Source: Pseudomonadota bacterium
GTDB taxonomy: Bacteria > Desulfobacterota > Desulfobulbia > Desulfobulbales > SURF-16
DNA length: 29,640 bases
Direction: 5' to 3'
Assembly: GCA_030597865.1 (NCBI GenBank)
Contig: JAUVQZ010000008.1
Span: forward strand, 1-29,640
Shown: positions 1 through 8,529 of the stretch, piece after piece
Layout: each line of letters opens with the position of its first letter
How positions within the stretch are numbered: the stretch's first letter is position 1
Program-made: the position numbers and the translations under genes
The notes under the pieces: generated by a model
Seen by the model: only the letters and a program-made list of their open reading frames with translations
The model's database searches: none
Told to the model about the DNA's origin: nothing

Positions 1-1
1 C

Positions 2-133
2 CGTAAAAGGGCGTTCATCTTAGGAAAAGGTGAGATCCTTATCCCATCTTTAGGCTATAACCTCAACAACTTCCATGAAGAGATGATCAGGGAGATACGC
101 CGTCTATCTTTTCCCCTTTGCCCTCTCCTGTAA
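2..133 (+). CDS. 3' end of an unidentified gene (5' part outside window)
   Basis: Frame 2 is open from the window edge to a TAA at 131-133 and encodes about 43 residues. They read like a genuine protein C-terminus: a hydrophobic/Gly segment (FILGKGEILIPSLGYNLNNF) followed by a basic amphipathic helix (HEEMIREIRRL). I do not recognise the family and assign no function. It would converge tail-to-tail with the CDP-alcohol phosphatidyltransferase gene on the other strand, overlapping its last 30 bases. Short convergent overlaps occur in bacteria, but the call rests on reading frame and composition only. Confidence 0.4.
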   Translation, partial: RKRAFILGKGEILIPSLGYNLNNFHEEMIREIRRLSFPLCPLL

Positions 134-631
134 TGCCTTGATAAAGATCCAGCCATAGTCAAGGGCCGCATAGATGCTCAAAAGAACCGAAACCACAAGC
201 ACCACTTTTGTTTGGGCTGGAAAAACGAGCACAACGGCAAACAAAAGAAACTGAGCGGCCGTGGCAATCTTGCCTGACCAACGGGCATCCATCTCTTGAA
301 AGGAATGCCAGAGACGCAGGGAAAAGGCATAACCAGCAACAAGGGCCACGGTGAGGTCCCGGGCAATAATAGCCGGAACGAACCAGAAGGAAAATTTCCC
401 GGCCCCGGCCATGGAGAGGAGCACCACCAGGACAAAGGCCTTATCAGCCACCGCATCCAGGAGACCACCCTGCCAGCTTGAAACCTGCCAACGCCGGGCG
501 ATCCAGCCATCGAGAAAATCTGTGCAGCCACTGGCGATTACAAGCCATAGCCAGAAACTTTCCGGAACAAAGGGAAAGACAAAGGCCAGTAACAGCCGCA
601 GGCCCGATAATATATTGGGGACAAATCGCAT
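104..631 (-). CDS. CDP-alcohol phosphatidyltransferase family protein (PgsA-like)
   Basis: Integral membrane enzyme, 175 residues, that transfers a phosphoalcohol group from a CDP-activated lipid or alcohol. The full family signature is visible: D38xxD41G42xxA45R46, then G55xxxD59xxxD63, whose four Asp bind the catalytic metals. Several hydrophobic segments flank it (about 12-35, 65-100, 122-165). The length is slightly below typical PgsA (about 180-200), so glycerol phosphate is a likely but unproven acceptor; phosphatidylserine or inositol-phosphate synthases share the motif. The ATG at 631 has a GAGGTGGG ribosome-binding site. It lies 125 bp downstream of the CarS-like/phosphoesterase fusion on the same strand, which would fit two consecutive steps: CDP-lipid formation, then headgroup attachment. 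Family call is firm, substrate is inferred. Confidence 0.88.
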   Translation of the reverse strand: MRFVPNILSGLRLLLAFVFPFVPESFWLWLVIASGCTDFLDGWIARRWQVSSWQGGLLDAVADKAFVLVVLLSMAGAGKFSFWFVPAIIARDLTVALVAGYAFSLRLWHSFQEMDARWSGKIATAAQFLLFAVVLVFPAQTKVVLVVSVLLSIYAALDYGWIFIKALQERAKGKR

Positions 632-682
632 TATTCAACCCACCTCAAGGCAGCCATTAATCACCTTGGGGTTTGAAATATC

Positions 683-704
683 TTGCAGGGGCGCGCCCCT
701 GCAA
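683..704. repeat. Perfect 22-bp palindrome in an intercistronic gap
   Basis: Ten bases (TTGCAGGGGC), a central GC and the exact mirror arm form a gap-free palindrome between the phosphatidyltransferase start and the fusion gene stop. There is no T-run immediately 3' of the hairpin on either strand (A6 follows on plus), so it is not a typical intrinsic terminator for the minus-strand genes. It may be an extragenic palindrome or RNA-stabilising hairpin. Confidence 0.6.
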
Positions 705-756
705 AAAAGCAGGTGCCTTAATGACAAATCACATTGCAGATTATCCCTTTCCGCCC

Positions 757-2160
757 TCATCCCTTACGCAGGGTGACAAGGGTAATTTCAGCTGGACAGT
801 TAAAACGAAGGGGAATACCCGAGGCACCTACCCCCCTGCTGGTATATCCTGTCATCCTGCCATACCGCCATCTGCCTGAGGCCGTAAAACGGGGCGCCCT
901 ACTGTTGGTGAGCAGAGGCCCGCTACCGGGCAGACAGATCTGGCCGCCATGGGTATGGCCGCAGAGATAAAGCCCTGCTCCATGACAGGCCGCCTCTTTA
1001 TATGCCTCAGGGGAGTGGGCCAGAAAGATCACCCCCTCTCCCAAGGGAACATCCCGAAAGGAATGGGGCACATTATGAGTCTTATAATAATGTGGATCAT
1101 CAACACCAACAAGCCATATTCTATCCTTACCCCTGTGGAGCGGCCATGCCTCATTGATGAGCATGGTAATACCAGCGTCCTCAAAATCAGGTGTCATCTC
1201 GATACAGTCATGGTTACCGAGCACGCCGAAAATCCCATGCAGAGCACGAACCTCAGGCACAAGCCGACGCAGATGACGGAGACAGGGCGCTATGGGGCCA
1301 TAGGTCTTCATCCGTATATCGCCACCAATCAGGCAGAGATCGACCTCAGTGTGCCTGAGATGTTTAATGATCCTGCCGGTCAATTGGTCCAGGCCGTCCA
1401 GATGGAGATCTGTTAGCAGCATGACCTTAAAGCCATCAAAGGACGCAGGAAGGGTATCAAGGTAAAAGTCCTGGTGCACCGTCCTGATATCCAAGGCATT
1501 TTCCATCCCCCTTTGCTGCAGACCAATGATCTTAAAAAAAGAGGTGAGGAAAATCTGGTCGGAGAGAAAACTTGTCAGATTGAGAACAGTCTGCCAGCGC
1601 GCCAAGGGCTCATGACAGGAGCGCCATTCACGGAAACGAATAGTTGACCGAATGAAGCGGGGATAATTCCCATGATGGGGATGGGAGGAAATAAATTGCC
1701 AGAAACAGGCCCCCAAATATGCCAGGGGAATGAAGACACTCAGCACGATGAGAAATTGCCACCAAAGCAGATGGAAATAGTTATTTAGAAGCAGGAGTGG
1801 GAAGAGCCCCTCAAATATCTGGTCCAGGATAAAGACCGAACTACCAGACGATCTCTGCAACCGGCGCTTTACAAAACTCGACAGCAAATCACCAACCATG
1901 GCGAGTAAAGCGGCAAGGCCAGCAATCCACCACGGCAAGTTGATAAAAAATGAGGCTGCCGCGCCCCCTAGGACACTGGCCAAAATACCGCGGATTGTTT
2001 TATGGCGGCCAAGGAGAGGTTGTTTATCGAAAAGACAGAGGCCACCGTCAACCCGCCAGCGAAATCGTTCACCAAGCAGCAGGTGAGCAAGGGGCGGGAG
2101 GAGATTGACCCAGAGGAGAAAAAGGATAATCTTGGCGGATACAAGCATCAGCTGCCCCAC
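757..2160 (-). CDS. CDP-archaeol synthase-like (CarS/DUF46) domain fused to a calcineurin-type metallophosphoesterase
   Basis: 467 residues with two recognisable halves. Residues 1-155 form a multi-membrane-span domain with CarS/DUF46 landmarks: N19...P22, GRHKTIRG (51-58), GD (90-91), SFVKRR (95-100), DQ (113-114). Archaeal CarS makes CDP-archaeol from CTP and archaetidic acid; the bacterial substrate is unknown. Residues 157-240 are a basic, partly helical linker. Residues 240-467 are a YaeI/YkuE-like metallophosphoesterase with all metal motifs: D251xH253, GD 280-281, GNHD 315-318, H382, GHTHGG 401-406. The reading frame is continuous across the junction. The first codon used here is GTG without a clear ribosome-binding site; an ATG at 2148 (residue 5), behind GTGGGG, is a possible alternative. 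The adjacent phosphatidyltransferase supports a role in lipid metabolism. Domain calls are strong, the biochemical role is inferred. Confidence 0.82.
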   Translation of the reverse strand: MGQLMLVSAKIILFLLWVNLLPPLAHLLLGERFRWRVDGGLCLFDKQPLLGRHKTIRGILASVLGGAAASFFINLPWWIAGLAALLAMVGDLLSSFVKRRLQRSSGSSVFILDQIFEGLFPLLLLNNYFHLLWWQFLIVLSVFIPLAYLGACFWQFISSHPHHGNYPRFIRSTIRFREWRSCHEPLARWQTVLNLTSFLSDQIFLTSFFKIIGLQQRGMENALDIRTVHQDFYLDTLPASFDGFKVMLLTDLHLDGLDQLTGRIIKHLRHTEVDLCLIGGDIRMKTYGPIAPCLRHLRRLVPEVRALHGIFGVLGNHDCIEMTPDFEDAGITMLINEAWPLHRGKDRIWLVGVDDPHYYKTHNVPHSFRDVPLGEGVIFLAHSPEAYKEAACHGAGLYLCGHTHGGQICLPGSGPLLTNSRAPRFTASGRWRYGRMTGYTSRGVGASGIPLRFNCPAEITLVTLRKG

Positions 2161-2258
2161 TTTATTATCGAGGAGACGAAAACGTCCAGGGCGGGATCAC
2201 CAGAAACAATGCAGGGCAGTCTCGACAAACATGCCGCTATGATTGCACCATCACTATC

Positions 2259-3158
2259 TCAGCCCAGCTTGCCATCGGGACGTACCGGATGGTAATGGAC
2301 ATAGACCCGGCGCATGAAGTCAATATTCTCAAGCAAGAGCAGCTCCGCCTGGGTGGCAATATCATCCCCCTGGGAGACGGTTAAGGAGCCCTCGACCCCA
2401 ATGGTGAGGTTAACCACCAGATAAGGGCCGAACCGATGGGCATAAACCTCCTCCACGGCCTTAACCCCTTGCAAAGGACCGAGCAAGTCCTTGATATCCC
2501 TCGCCAATTTCTTCCCTGGCAGGGTGGCCATCAAATCCTCAGTGGCTGAACGGATGATCTCAATTCCGGTGTGGAGAATGATCAAGGAGACCACGGTGCC
2601 AGCCAGGGGGTCCACCCAGGGATGCCCCATCCGGCCAAAGAATATGCCGACGGCAGCAGCAAGAGAGGAGAAAATATCATTACGATGATCATGGGCCAGG
2701 GCAATCACCGCCTTATTACTTGTCTGATTGCCGATGACAAATGTCCAGCCGGTCAGACAAATCTTGAGGGCAATGGAAAACAGGGCGACCCACAAGGCCA
2801 GTATAGTGGCGCCACCATAGTCGCTGGTCAACATCAACAATTCATAAACATTATTGACGGTATTCCAGAAAATAGCGATGGCAGTGGTTATGACAAAAGC
2901 ACCAACTATGACGGCGGCGATGCTTTCAAGCTGATCATGGCCGTAGGGGTGGTCATGGTCGGCAGGTTTGCCTGAGAGCTTAAGAAAAATTGTGACGACA
3001 ATGCCATAGGCCACATCAGAGGTGGAATTAATGCCATCGGCAAGCAGGGCGGGACTGCAACCGATAATACCGATACTGGCCTTGAGAACGGCAAGCAGGG
3101 CATTGGCCCCCACTCCGACATAGACTGCCAGCATGCTTTTTTGGATGCGTTGTTCCAT
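2259..3158 (-). CDS. Cation diffusion facilitator (CDF) family metal efflux transporter
   Basis: 299-residue inner-membrane antiporter exporting divalent metal. Visible features: the TM2 block SPALLADGINSTSD (35-48), the PADHDHPYGHDQLE loop (66-78), the TM5 motif D157HRND161, and a cytoplasmic C-terminal domain from about residue 205 ending in YVHYHP. The predicted transport-site residues are N44/D48 in TM2 and D157/D161 in TM5. That N..D/D..D set resembles CDFs linked to manganese (or iron) more than the H..D TM5 pair of zinc-type YiiP homologues; this is a family-level inference. The ATG at 3158 lacks an obvious ribosome-binding site. It lies 122 bp downstream of glgP and 98 bp upstream of the fusion gene, so co-transcription is uncertain. 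Confidence 0.9.
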   Translation of the reverse strand: MEQRIQKSMLAVYVGVGANALLAVLKASIGIIGCSPALLADGINSTSDVAYGIVVTIFLKLSGKPADHDHPYGHDQLESIAAVIVGAFVITTAIAIFWNTVNNVYELLMLTSDYGGATILALWVALFSIALKICLTGWTFVIGNQTSNKAVIALAHDHRNDIFSSLAAAVGIFFGRMGHPWVDPLAGTVVSLIILHTGIEIIRSATEDLMATLPGKKLARDIKDLLGPLQGVKAVEEVYAHRFGPYLVVNLTIGVEGSLTVSQGDDIATQAELLLLENIDFMRRVYVHYHPVRPDGKLG

Positions 3159-3181
3159 TTGGGGACAGAGAGTGATTAATG

Positions 3182-3199
3182 GACCAAAGGCCCTTGGTC
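3182..3199. other. Small hairpin between glgP and the CDF gene
   Basis: GACCAA (3182-3187) and TTGGTC (3194-3199) form a perfect 6-bp stem around a 6-base loop just downstream of glgP on the minus strand. No T-tract follows, so it is a weak terminator or processing-site candidate only. Confidence 0.3.
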
Positions 3200-3280
3200 A
3201 AGATGCACAGAACGGATAGAGGTCCAGGGCCAGCGCCATGGGTGGATGAATTTGGTGCAGATCATCTGTGTATAAACATG

Positions 3281-5761
3281 TTACACATCCAGGCCCCAAA
3301 TATCGCGGGCATACTCCTTAATGGTGCGATCACTGGAAAATTTACCAATCCTCGCCACATTATAGATGGATCTGCGGGTCCAACTCACCTTGTCACAGAA
3401 ATCCTGTTCAATCACGGCCTGACAGTCGAGATATTGTTCAAGATCAGCAAGCAGCAGGTATTGATCCTGCTCACTCATCAGACTATTGGTGATGTCCTTA
3501 AAGAAATCCCGGTCACCATTACTAAAGGTGCCGCTGGTGATGGCCCCCATAATCCGGGAAACATGGTCACTTTCCGTACAGATTCGTTGCGGTGACCGGC
3601 TCATATGCTTTTTCTCAAACTCCGTCTCTTCGGCGGTAAGACCGAAGATATAAATATTTTCCCGGCCGACCTCCTCAAGGATCTCAATATTGGCGCCATC
3701 AAGGGTGCCGATGGTAAGGGCGCCGTTCAGGGCAAACTTCATATTACCGGTTCCGGAGGCCTCGGTTCCAGCGGTGGAAATCTGCTCGGAAAGATCTGCC
3801 GCCGGAATAATCATTTCAGCCTTGGAGACGTTGTAATTTGGGATAAAGGAGACCTTGAGTTTGTCGCCCAGGCGGGGATCATTATTTACCACCTCAGCCA
3901 CTGAACAGATCAGCTTAATAATCAACTTGGCCTGGATGTAGGAGGGCGCCGCCTTACCTGAGAATATCTTGGTGATTGGTGTTTTCACACTATCAGGATC
4001 ATCGAGAATACGAATATAGAGGGAGATGATATGGAGACAGTTAAGAAGCTGCCTCTTGTACTCATGGATCCTCTTGACCTGGACATCAAAGAGAGATTCC
4101 GGATCAACTACCGCCCCACAATAATCTGTTATCCTCTTCAGATAGCGCTTCTTGTTGGCAAGCTTGACCCTTTGCCACTCTTCCAGAAAGGCGGAATCGT
4201 TTACAAATCCCTCCAACTCCCTCAACCTGTCAAGATCTTTGACCCAGGCCGGCCCTATGGCATCGGTGATCAGAGTAGCCAGGCCTGAGTTGCACTTAAG
4301 GAGCCAGCGGCGCGGCGTAATGCCGTTTGTCTTGTTATTAAACTTGCCGGGATAGAGGCCATGAAAGGTTGGGAAAATCCTGGTCTTCAAGAGGTGGGTA
4401 TGCAGCTCAGCAACACCGTTTACGGAGTGACTGCCGATAATGGCCAGATGGGCCATCCGCACCCTTTTACCACTGGTCTCATCAATTATAGAAAGCTGCC
4501 TGATTTTTCCGACATCGCCGGGAAATGTCTCAGCGACCATGGTGAGGAAACGTTTGTTTATTTCATAGATGATTTCCATATGACGGGGCAAGACCTTACC
4601 CACCAGTTCAACAGACCAGGTCTCTAGGGCCTCGGGCATCAGGGTGTGGTTGGTGTAGGCAAAGGTCCTGACCGTAATATCCCAGGCATGTTCCCAATCA
4701 AGGCACTCGTTATCAACAAGCAGCCGCATGAGTTCTGGGATGGCAATGGCCGGGTGGGTGTCATTGAGCTGTACAGCCACCTTGTCGGGGAAGAGATCAA
4801 AGGAGCCGTGTTTCTTCTTATAACGTCTGAAAATATCCTGGAAGGTTGCAGCCACAAAAAAATACTGCTGCCTGAAACGGAGCTCCTGGCCCTCCACCAT
4901 GATATCGGATGGATAGAGGACCTTGGAGATCGTCTCCGAGGCAACCTTGCTCTGCACAGCGCTGATATACTTACCCTGGTTAAAAAAGCCGAGATCAAGC
5001 TCGCGGGAGGCCTTGGCAGTCCAGAGACGCATATTAATGACATGGTCGTTATTAAAGCCAGGCACCAGCATATCGCAGGCCATGGCCATGACATCTTCCG
5101 TGTCCACCCATTTGGAACGATAACGGCCCTGGTCATCTATATAACTATGAACCTTGCCATAAAAATTAACCGGGAAGAGATGCTGGCTCCTCTGAAACTC
5201 CCAGGGAGAGCCGTATCGAACCCAGTTATCTGGGCTCTCCATCTGAAAGCCGTCAATGAGCTTCTGGTAAAACAGGCCATACTCGTAGCGGATGCCGTAA
5301 CCATAGGCCGGTATCTTCAGGGTGGCGATGGAATCGAGGAAACAGGAGGCCAGACGACCTAAACCTCCATTGCCAAGGGCGGCGTCCTCCTCCAGCTCCC
5401 GTAACTCTTCTAGGCTGTAACCAAGATCATGCAGGGCCTCTGTCGTCTCATCAAGGAGACCGAGGTTAATCAGGCTATTGCCCAACGACCGGCCAACAAG
5501 AAACTCCAATGAAAGATAGTAGACCCGTTTCTGGTGCTTGTCATAGTATTGCTTCTGGGTGTTGATCCACTTCTCCACCATGATATCGCGCAGGGTGTAG
5601 GCCAGGGCCTTATAGGTATCCCGGGCACCTGCCCGGTCAGGGTCACGGCCCTGAAAACTTAAGAGATGATGATGGAGGCATTTTTTTATATTTTCCGCCG
5701 TTACCTCTCCAAAAATCTGATCATAGAGATTTTCCTTCTTTTTCTTCCCTGTGCTTGTCAT
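3281..5761 (-). CDS. glgP: Glycogen/maltodextrin phosphorylase
   Basis: 826-residue GT35 phosphorylase, the normal length for the family. It releases glucose-1-phosphate from alpha-1,4-glucan using phosphate and pyridoxal phosphate in the cytoplasm. The N-terminal core (YYLSLEFLVGRSLGNSL, then AALGNGGLGRLASCFLDS) and the cofactor motif EASGTGNMK with Lys675 are intact, followed by NGALTIGTLDGANIEI. The ATG at 5761 follows AAGGAAAG. It implies storage polysaccharide turnover; no other glycogen gene is visible in the window, so it seems to stand alone. The 130-bp upstream region is AT-rich with repeated AGCTTA words, but I cannot identify an operator. Confidence 0.97.
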   Translation of the reverse strand: MTSTGKKKKENLYDQIFGEVTAENIKKCLHHHLLSFQGRDPDRAGARDTYKALAYTLRDIMVEKWINTQKQYYDKHQKRVYYLSLEFLVGRSLGNSLINLGLLDETTEALHDLGYSLEELRELEEDAALGNGGLGRLASCFLDSIATLKIPAYGYGIRYEYGLFYQKLIDGFQMESPDNWVRYGSPWEFQRSQHLFPVNFYGKVHSYIDDQGRYRSKWVDTEDVMAMACDMLVPGFNNDHVINMRLWTAKASRELDLGFFNQGKYISAVQSKVASETISKVLYPSDIMVEGQELRFRQQYFFVAATFQDIFRRYKKKHGSFDLFPDKVAVQLNDTHPAIAIPELMRLLVDNECLDWEHAWDITVRTFAYTNHTLMPEALETWSVELVGKVLPRHMEIIYEINKRFLTMVAETFPGDVGKIRQLSIIDETSGKRVRMAHLAIIGSHSVNGVAELHTHLLKTRIFPTFHGLYPGKFNNKTNGITPRRWLLKCNSGLATLITDAIGPAWVKDLDRLRELEGFVNDSAFLEEWQRVKLANKKRYLKRITDYCGAVVDPESLFDVQVKRIHEYKRQLLNCLHIISLYIRILDDPDSVKTPITKIFSGKAAPSYIQAKLIIKLICSVAEVVNNDPRLGDKLKVSFIPNYNVSKAEMIIPAADLSEQISTAGTEASGTGNMKFALNGALTIGTLDGANIEILEEVGRENIYIFGLTAEETEFEKKHMSRSPQRICTESDHVSRIMGAITSGTFSNGDRDFFKDITNSLMSEQDQYLLLADLEQYLDCQAVIEQDFCDKVSWTRRSIYNVARIGKFSSDRTIKEYARDIWGLDV

Positions 5762-5891
5762 AGACTTTCCTTCAATGGAAGAGCTCCAACCCCATTACTG
5801 CCAAGGGGCAAGTTCATAAATAGCTTAACAGCTTAATAAATAAGCTTACAATGGGAGGAAATTAGCGGTCAAACTATATAAAAAAAATGGT

Positions 5892-7301
5892 TTAAATCTT
5901 CTGGCGGGCCAGCCACTGGCGGGAAGCATCACGATCAACCACCTCACCAGCAACCTGGGCCTGCTGCAGGGCATCAAGGAGCTGTTTAAAGGCCGGGCCA
6001 GGAACAAGGCCGGCATTAATCAGATCATGGCCGCTGAGCAGGGGCGGACCGGCCAGCACAGGGGCAATGTGATCCTCCAGCTGCCGCTGGACCTGGCCAA
6101 ACAGGATGGCCAGCTCGTTTTCCATGTCCTGGGGTTTCGCCTCGCCCTGCCCTGCCAGGCTGTCAGCCATGGCGAGCAGAAAAAGACCTGGCAGCTCACC
6201 ACCAATACTTTTTACGAGCCGCAAACAGGCCTTGGCTGACACCGGTCCCCTGCGCAGGATATTGCAGAGGTGAAAGGGACGCATATGTTGGCAAATAAGG
6301 AGAGAGACCTTGTCAATATCAATATTGGCAAAGCGCAGGCGTTTGGCCATTGCAGTAAAAAGGCGGGCCCCCACCAGATCATGGTTGTAAAAGGTGATCC
6401 TGCCCCCCTTCATTGCCTGGGTCTGGGGCTTACCAAGGTCGTGAAAAAGGGCGGCCCAACGCAACCAGCGCCGATGGTCACTTCTTCCCAGATACGTCTT
6501 GATCACCGGGACTGAGGCAGGAAAATATTTTTCCGGCCGGCTCATAATATCGTCCATGGCCTCCAGGGCGGCCAGATTATGCTCGAAGACATCAAGGTGA
6601 TGACTGGCAGGCTGCTCCACACCGGCACCGCTCATAATTTCCGGACATACCTCAGCCAGAATGCGGCTCTGGGCCATGCCCCGGACAATGGAAGAGGCCC
6701 GAAAACTATCAAAGATGAGATGCAACTCTGAGGCGATGCGTTCTGCTGCAGGCCGGGCAAGCAGATCCTTCTGCTGCCGGGCCAGGTCAATGAAATCCTG
6801 GTGCAGGCCAAAACCGGTCTGGGCCTGCAACCGAAAACCGCGAAGAATACGCAGGGGATCATCCAGCAGGGCGTCATCATAGACCAGCCTGATCAGTTTG
6901 CGCTGCGTATCAAGCTGACCGCCGCAGGGATCGATGATCACAGGGTCCTTTTTATGGGCAAGCCAATCTTCAAGGGCAATGGCCATGGCATTGATGGTGA
7001 AATCCCGCTTGGCCAGATCCCCCTGGATGGTTACTGACCCGTCCTTGAAAACGGCCAGATCAATAATATGGCCGTGACACACGAGGCGGCCAACCCCTTC
7101 ATCTTCATCAAGGATGATAAATTTCCCCGGCAGAACAGTGGCCAAGCCTTGACCAAAGGCAAGGGCATCAGGGTCAACGGCCAGATCAATATCCAGGGCT
7201 GTTCGCCCCAAGAGCAGATCGCGGACAGCACCGCCCACCACATAGACCTGCCGTCCCAGGGCCCGGGCCTGATCATCAATTTTTGCTAGGATGGTTTGCA
7301 T
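5892..7301 (-). CDS. cca: CCA tRNA nucleotidyltransferase / poly(A) polymerase family protein with HD domain
   Basis: 469 residues, class II nucleotidyltransferase superfamily. The head domain carries GGAVRD (23-28) and the catalytic carboxylates D37/D39 in the DIDL motif. RDFTINAM (99-106) and the DDPLRILRGFR region (147-157) match the nucleotide-selecting neck, and RPAAERIASEL (183-193) the body. A C-terminal HD phosphohydrolase-type domain follows: FHD (286-288) with a second His-Asp at 307-308. CCA addition to tRNA 3' ends is the most likely role; poly(A) polymerase or a split A-adding/CC-adding enzyme cannot be excluded from sequence alone. The ATG at 7301 is the first in frame and directly precedes the catalytic head, with a weak ribosome-binding site. 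Confidence 0.88.
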   Translation of the reverse strand: MQTILAKIDDQARALGRQVYVVGGAVRDLLLGRTALDIDLAVDPDALAFGQGLATVLPGKFIILDEDEGVGRLVCHGHIIDLAVFKDGSVTIQGDLAKRDFTINAMAIALEDWLAHKKDPVIIDPCGGQLDTQRKLIRLVYDDALLDDPLRILRGFRLQAQTGFGLHQDFIDLARQQKDLLARPAAERIASELHLIFDSFRASSIVRGMAQSRILAEVCPEIMSGAGVEQPASHHLDVFEHNLAALEAMDDIMSRPEKYFPASVPVIKTYLGRSDHRRWLRWAALFHDLGKPQTQAMKGGRITFYNHDLVGARLFTAMAKRLRFANIDIDKVSLLICQHMRPFHLCNILRRGPVSAKACLRLVKSIGGELPGLFLLAMADSLAGQGEAKPQDMENELAILFGQVQRQLEDHIAPVLAGPPLLSGHDLINAGLVPGPAFKQLLDALQQAQVAGEVVDRDASRQWLARQKI

Positions 7302-7338
7302 GGATTTAAGAGCGCCGAAAGAGATTCATGGTTTATCC

Positions 7339-7463
7339 AGTGTCTGTCCATACATGGGGATTTTTTTTCGGGATCAGGTAGGCGTAGACTTCGAGCTCGC
7401 CTAACTCCGAGCATTTTTTTGGGCATGACGCCGAGATCAACGGACCATTTATGGACAGGCACT
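7339..7463. repeat. MITE-like inverted-repeat element upstream of the ParB-like gene
   Basis: About 125 bp with 19-base ends that match in 17 positions as inverted repeats: GTGTCTGTCCATACATGG at 7340-7357 against the complement of CCATTTATGGACAGGCAC at 7445-7462, plus one outer A/T pair. The interior holds two T-tracts (T8 at 7361, T7 at 7414) and a smaller TAGGCG/CGCCTA stem near its centre. It contains no transposase. It fills most of the gap between the divergently oriented cca and ParB-like genes. A separate bulged hairpin (CAGG/CCATG arms, 7480-7510) follows, just before the ParB-like gene. Confidence 0.6.
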
Positions 7464-7572
7464 CTTCTATCATGCCCGACAGGTCCATGGTTGTCCAGCA
7501 TGGGGTCCTGTGTTTTCACCTTGCTGCCCCAGCCGGTTCAAGGTATTTATGGCTATCATTAAAGGAGAAACC

Positions 7573-8529
7573 ATGAAGATGAGCCGCCTACCCTTAAACC
7601 ACATTGATTTCCAGGACGAAGCCTACCTCCTGCAACCCATCCCCAGCCATGAACCACCCCAGAGGCTTGTGGCCTCTATCAAAAGGGTGGGCATTCTCCA
7701 TCCGCCCTTGGTTGATGCGGCAGAGCGGGGCAGGTATCGGATAATTACGGGGAGAAACAGGCTCCTTGCCGCCCACAAGCTCCATTTCACATCCTGCGAC
7801 TGCCATGTGCTGCCGGCCGGTTCATCCCCCCTGGAAACCTTTGCCCTGCTTCTTGAAGAAAAAATAGCCTCGGCACCTCCCACCGTTGTTGAACAGGCAA
7901 TTTTTTTCAAAAAAATAAGCCCCTGGATCGATCTTGACCAAGCAGCTCGCCGCTTTCTTCCCCTGCTTGGTCTGGAGGCCCACCCATCCCAGGCCAAGAA
8001 ACTCCTGCGCCTGAACAATCTCGAGGAGGTTATCCAGCAGACCCTCCATCAAGGCGGTCTCGACCCGAAGGTTGCCCTGGAGCTTGAGAAGCTCTCCTTT
8101 GCCGACCGTATGGCCCTCTTTGAGATAATCATGGCCCTGAGACTCTCCGTGGGTAATCAAAGGAAGTTAACCCTCATTAGCAGAGAGGTTGCCGTTCGCA
8201 ACCAAACGACCATTGCCGCTTTTCTGGGTGGCGATCAGAGCCAGGAGATACTTAACAACACCGCCCTTAATCCACCCCAGAAAACAGCCCATTTCATGAA
8301 CTGGCTCCAGAAAGAACAGTTCCCCCGTCTCTCCCAGGCCGAGCAGGAGTTCAAGGATTTCTGCAAATCCCTTCATCTTCCCCCCGGCGCATCCATCCAG
8401 CACTCCCCCTCCTTTGAGAAAGATGAGATATCCCTTACCCTCACCTTCAAAAACCAGGAGGAGTTGCTGAATAATCTGCCGCAGTTGACCACGCCGGCCG
8501 GCAACGGCGAGGAGGCTGTCCGAGAATAG
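7573..8529 (+). CDS. ParB/Spo0J-like N-terminal domain protein, orphan
   Basis: 318 residues from the ATG at 7573, chosen because AAAGGAGAAA (7561-7570) sits just upstream; an in-frame ATG at 7510 has no ribosome-binding site. Residues 25-85 resemble the ParB N-terminal domain (SIKRVGILHPPLV, then YRIITGRNRLLAA). The usual box II GERRxRA is GRNRLLAA here, so CTP/Mg binding may be altered. Residues about 120-190 are helical and fit the KorB-type HTH region. The C-terminus is Gln/Glu-rich and ends inside the terminal repeat of a palindromic element that provides the TAG stop. No parA or parS-like site is adjacent. It is the only clear plus-strand gene here. It could be a regulator rather than a partition protein; DNA-binding type is inferred. 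Confidence 0.72.
   Translation: MKMSRLPLNHIDFQDEAYLLQPIPSHEPPQRLVASIKRVGILHPPLVDAAERGRYRIITGRNRLLAAHKLHFTSCDCHVLPAGSSPLETFALLLEEKIASAPPTVVEQAIFFKKISPWIDLDQAARRFLPLLGLEAHPSQAKKLLRLNNLEEVIQQTLHQGGLDPKVALELEKLSFADRMALFEIIMALRLSVGNQRKLTLISREVAVRNQTTIAAFLGGDQSQEILNNTALNPPQKTAHFMNWLQKEQFPRLSQAEQEFKDFCKSLHLPPGASIQHSPSFEKDEISLTLTFKNQEELLNNLPQLTTPAGNGEEAVRE

Noticed and set aside
7286..7519. 77-residue minus-strand frame between cca and the ParB-like gene
   Set aside because: It runs through the inverted-repeat element and overlaps the cca start; its residues follow from the repeat sequence and no ribosome-binding site is seen.
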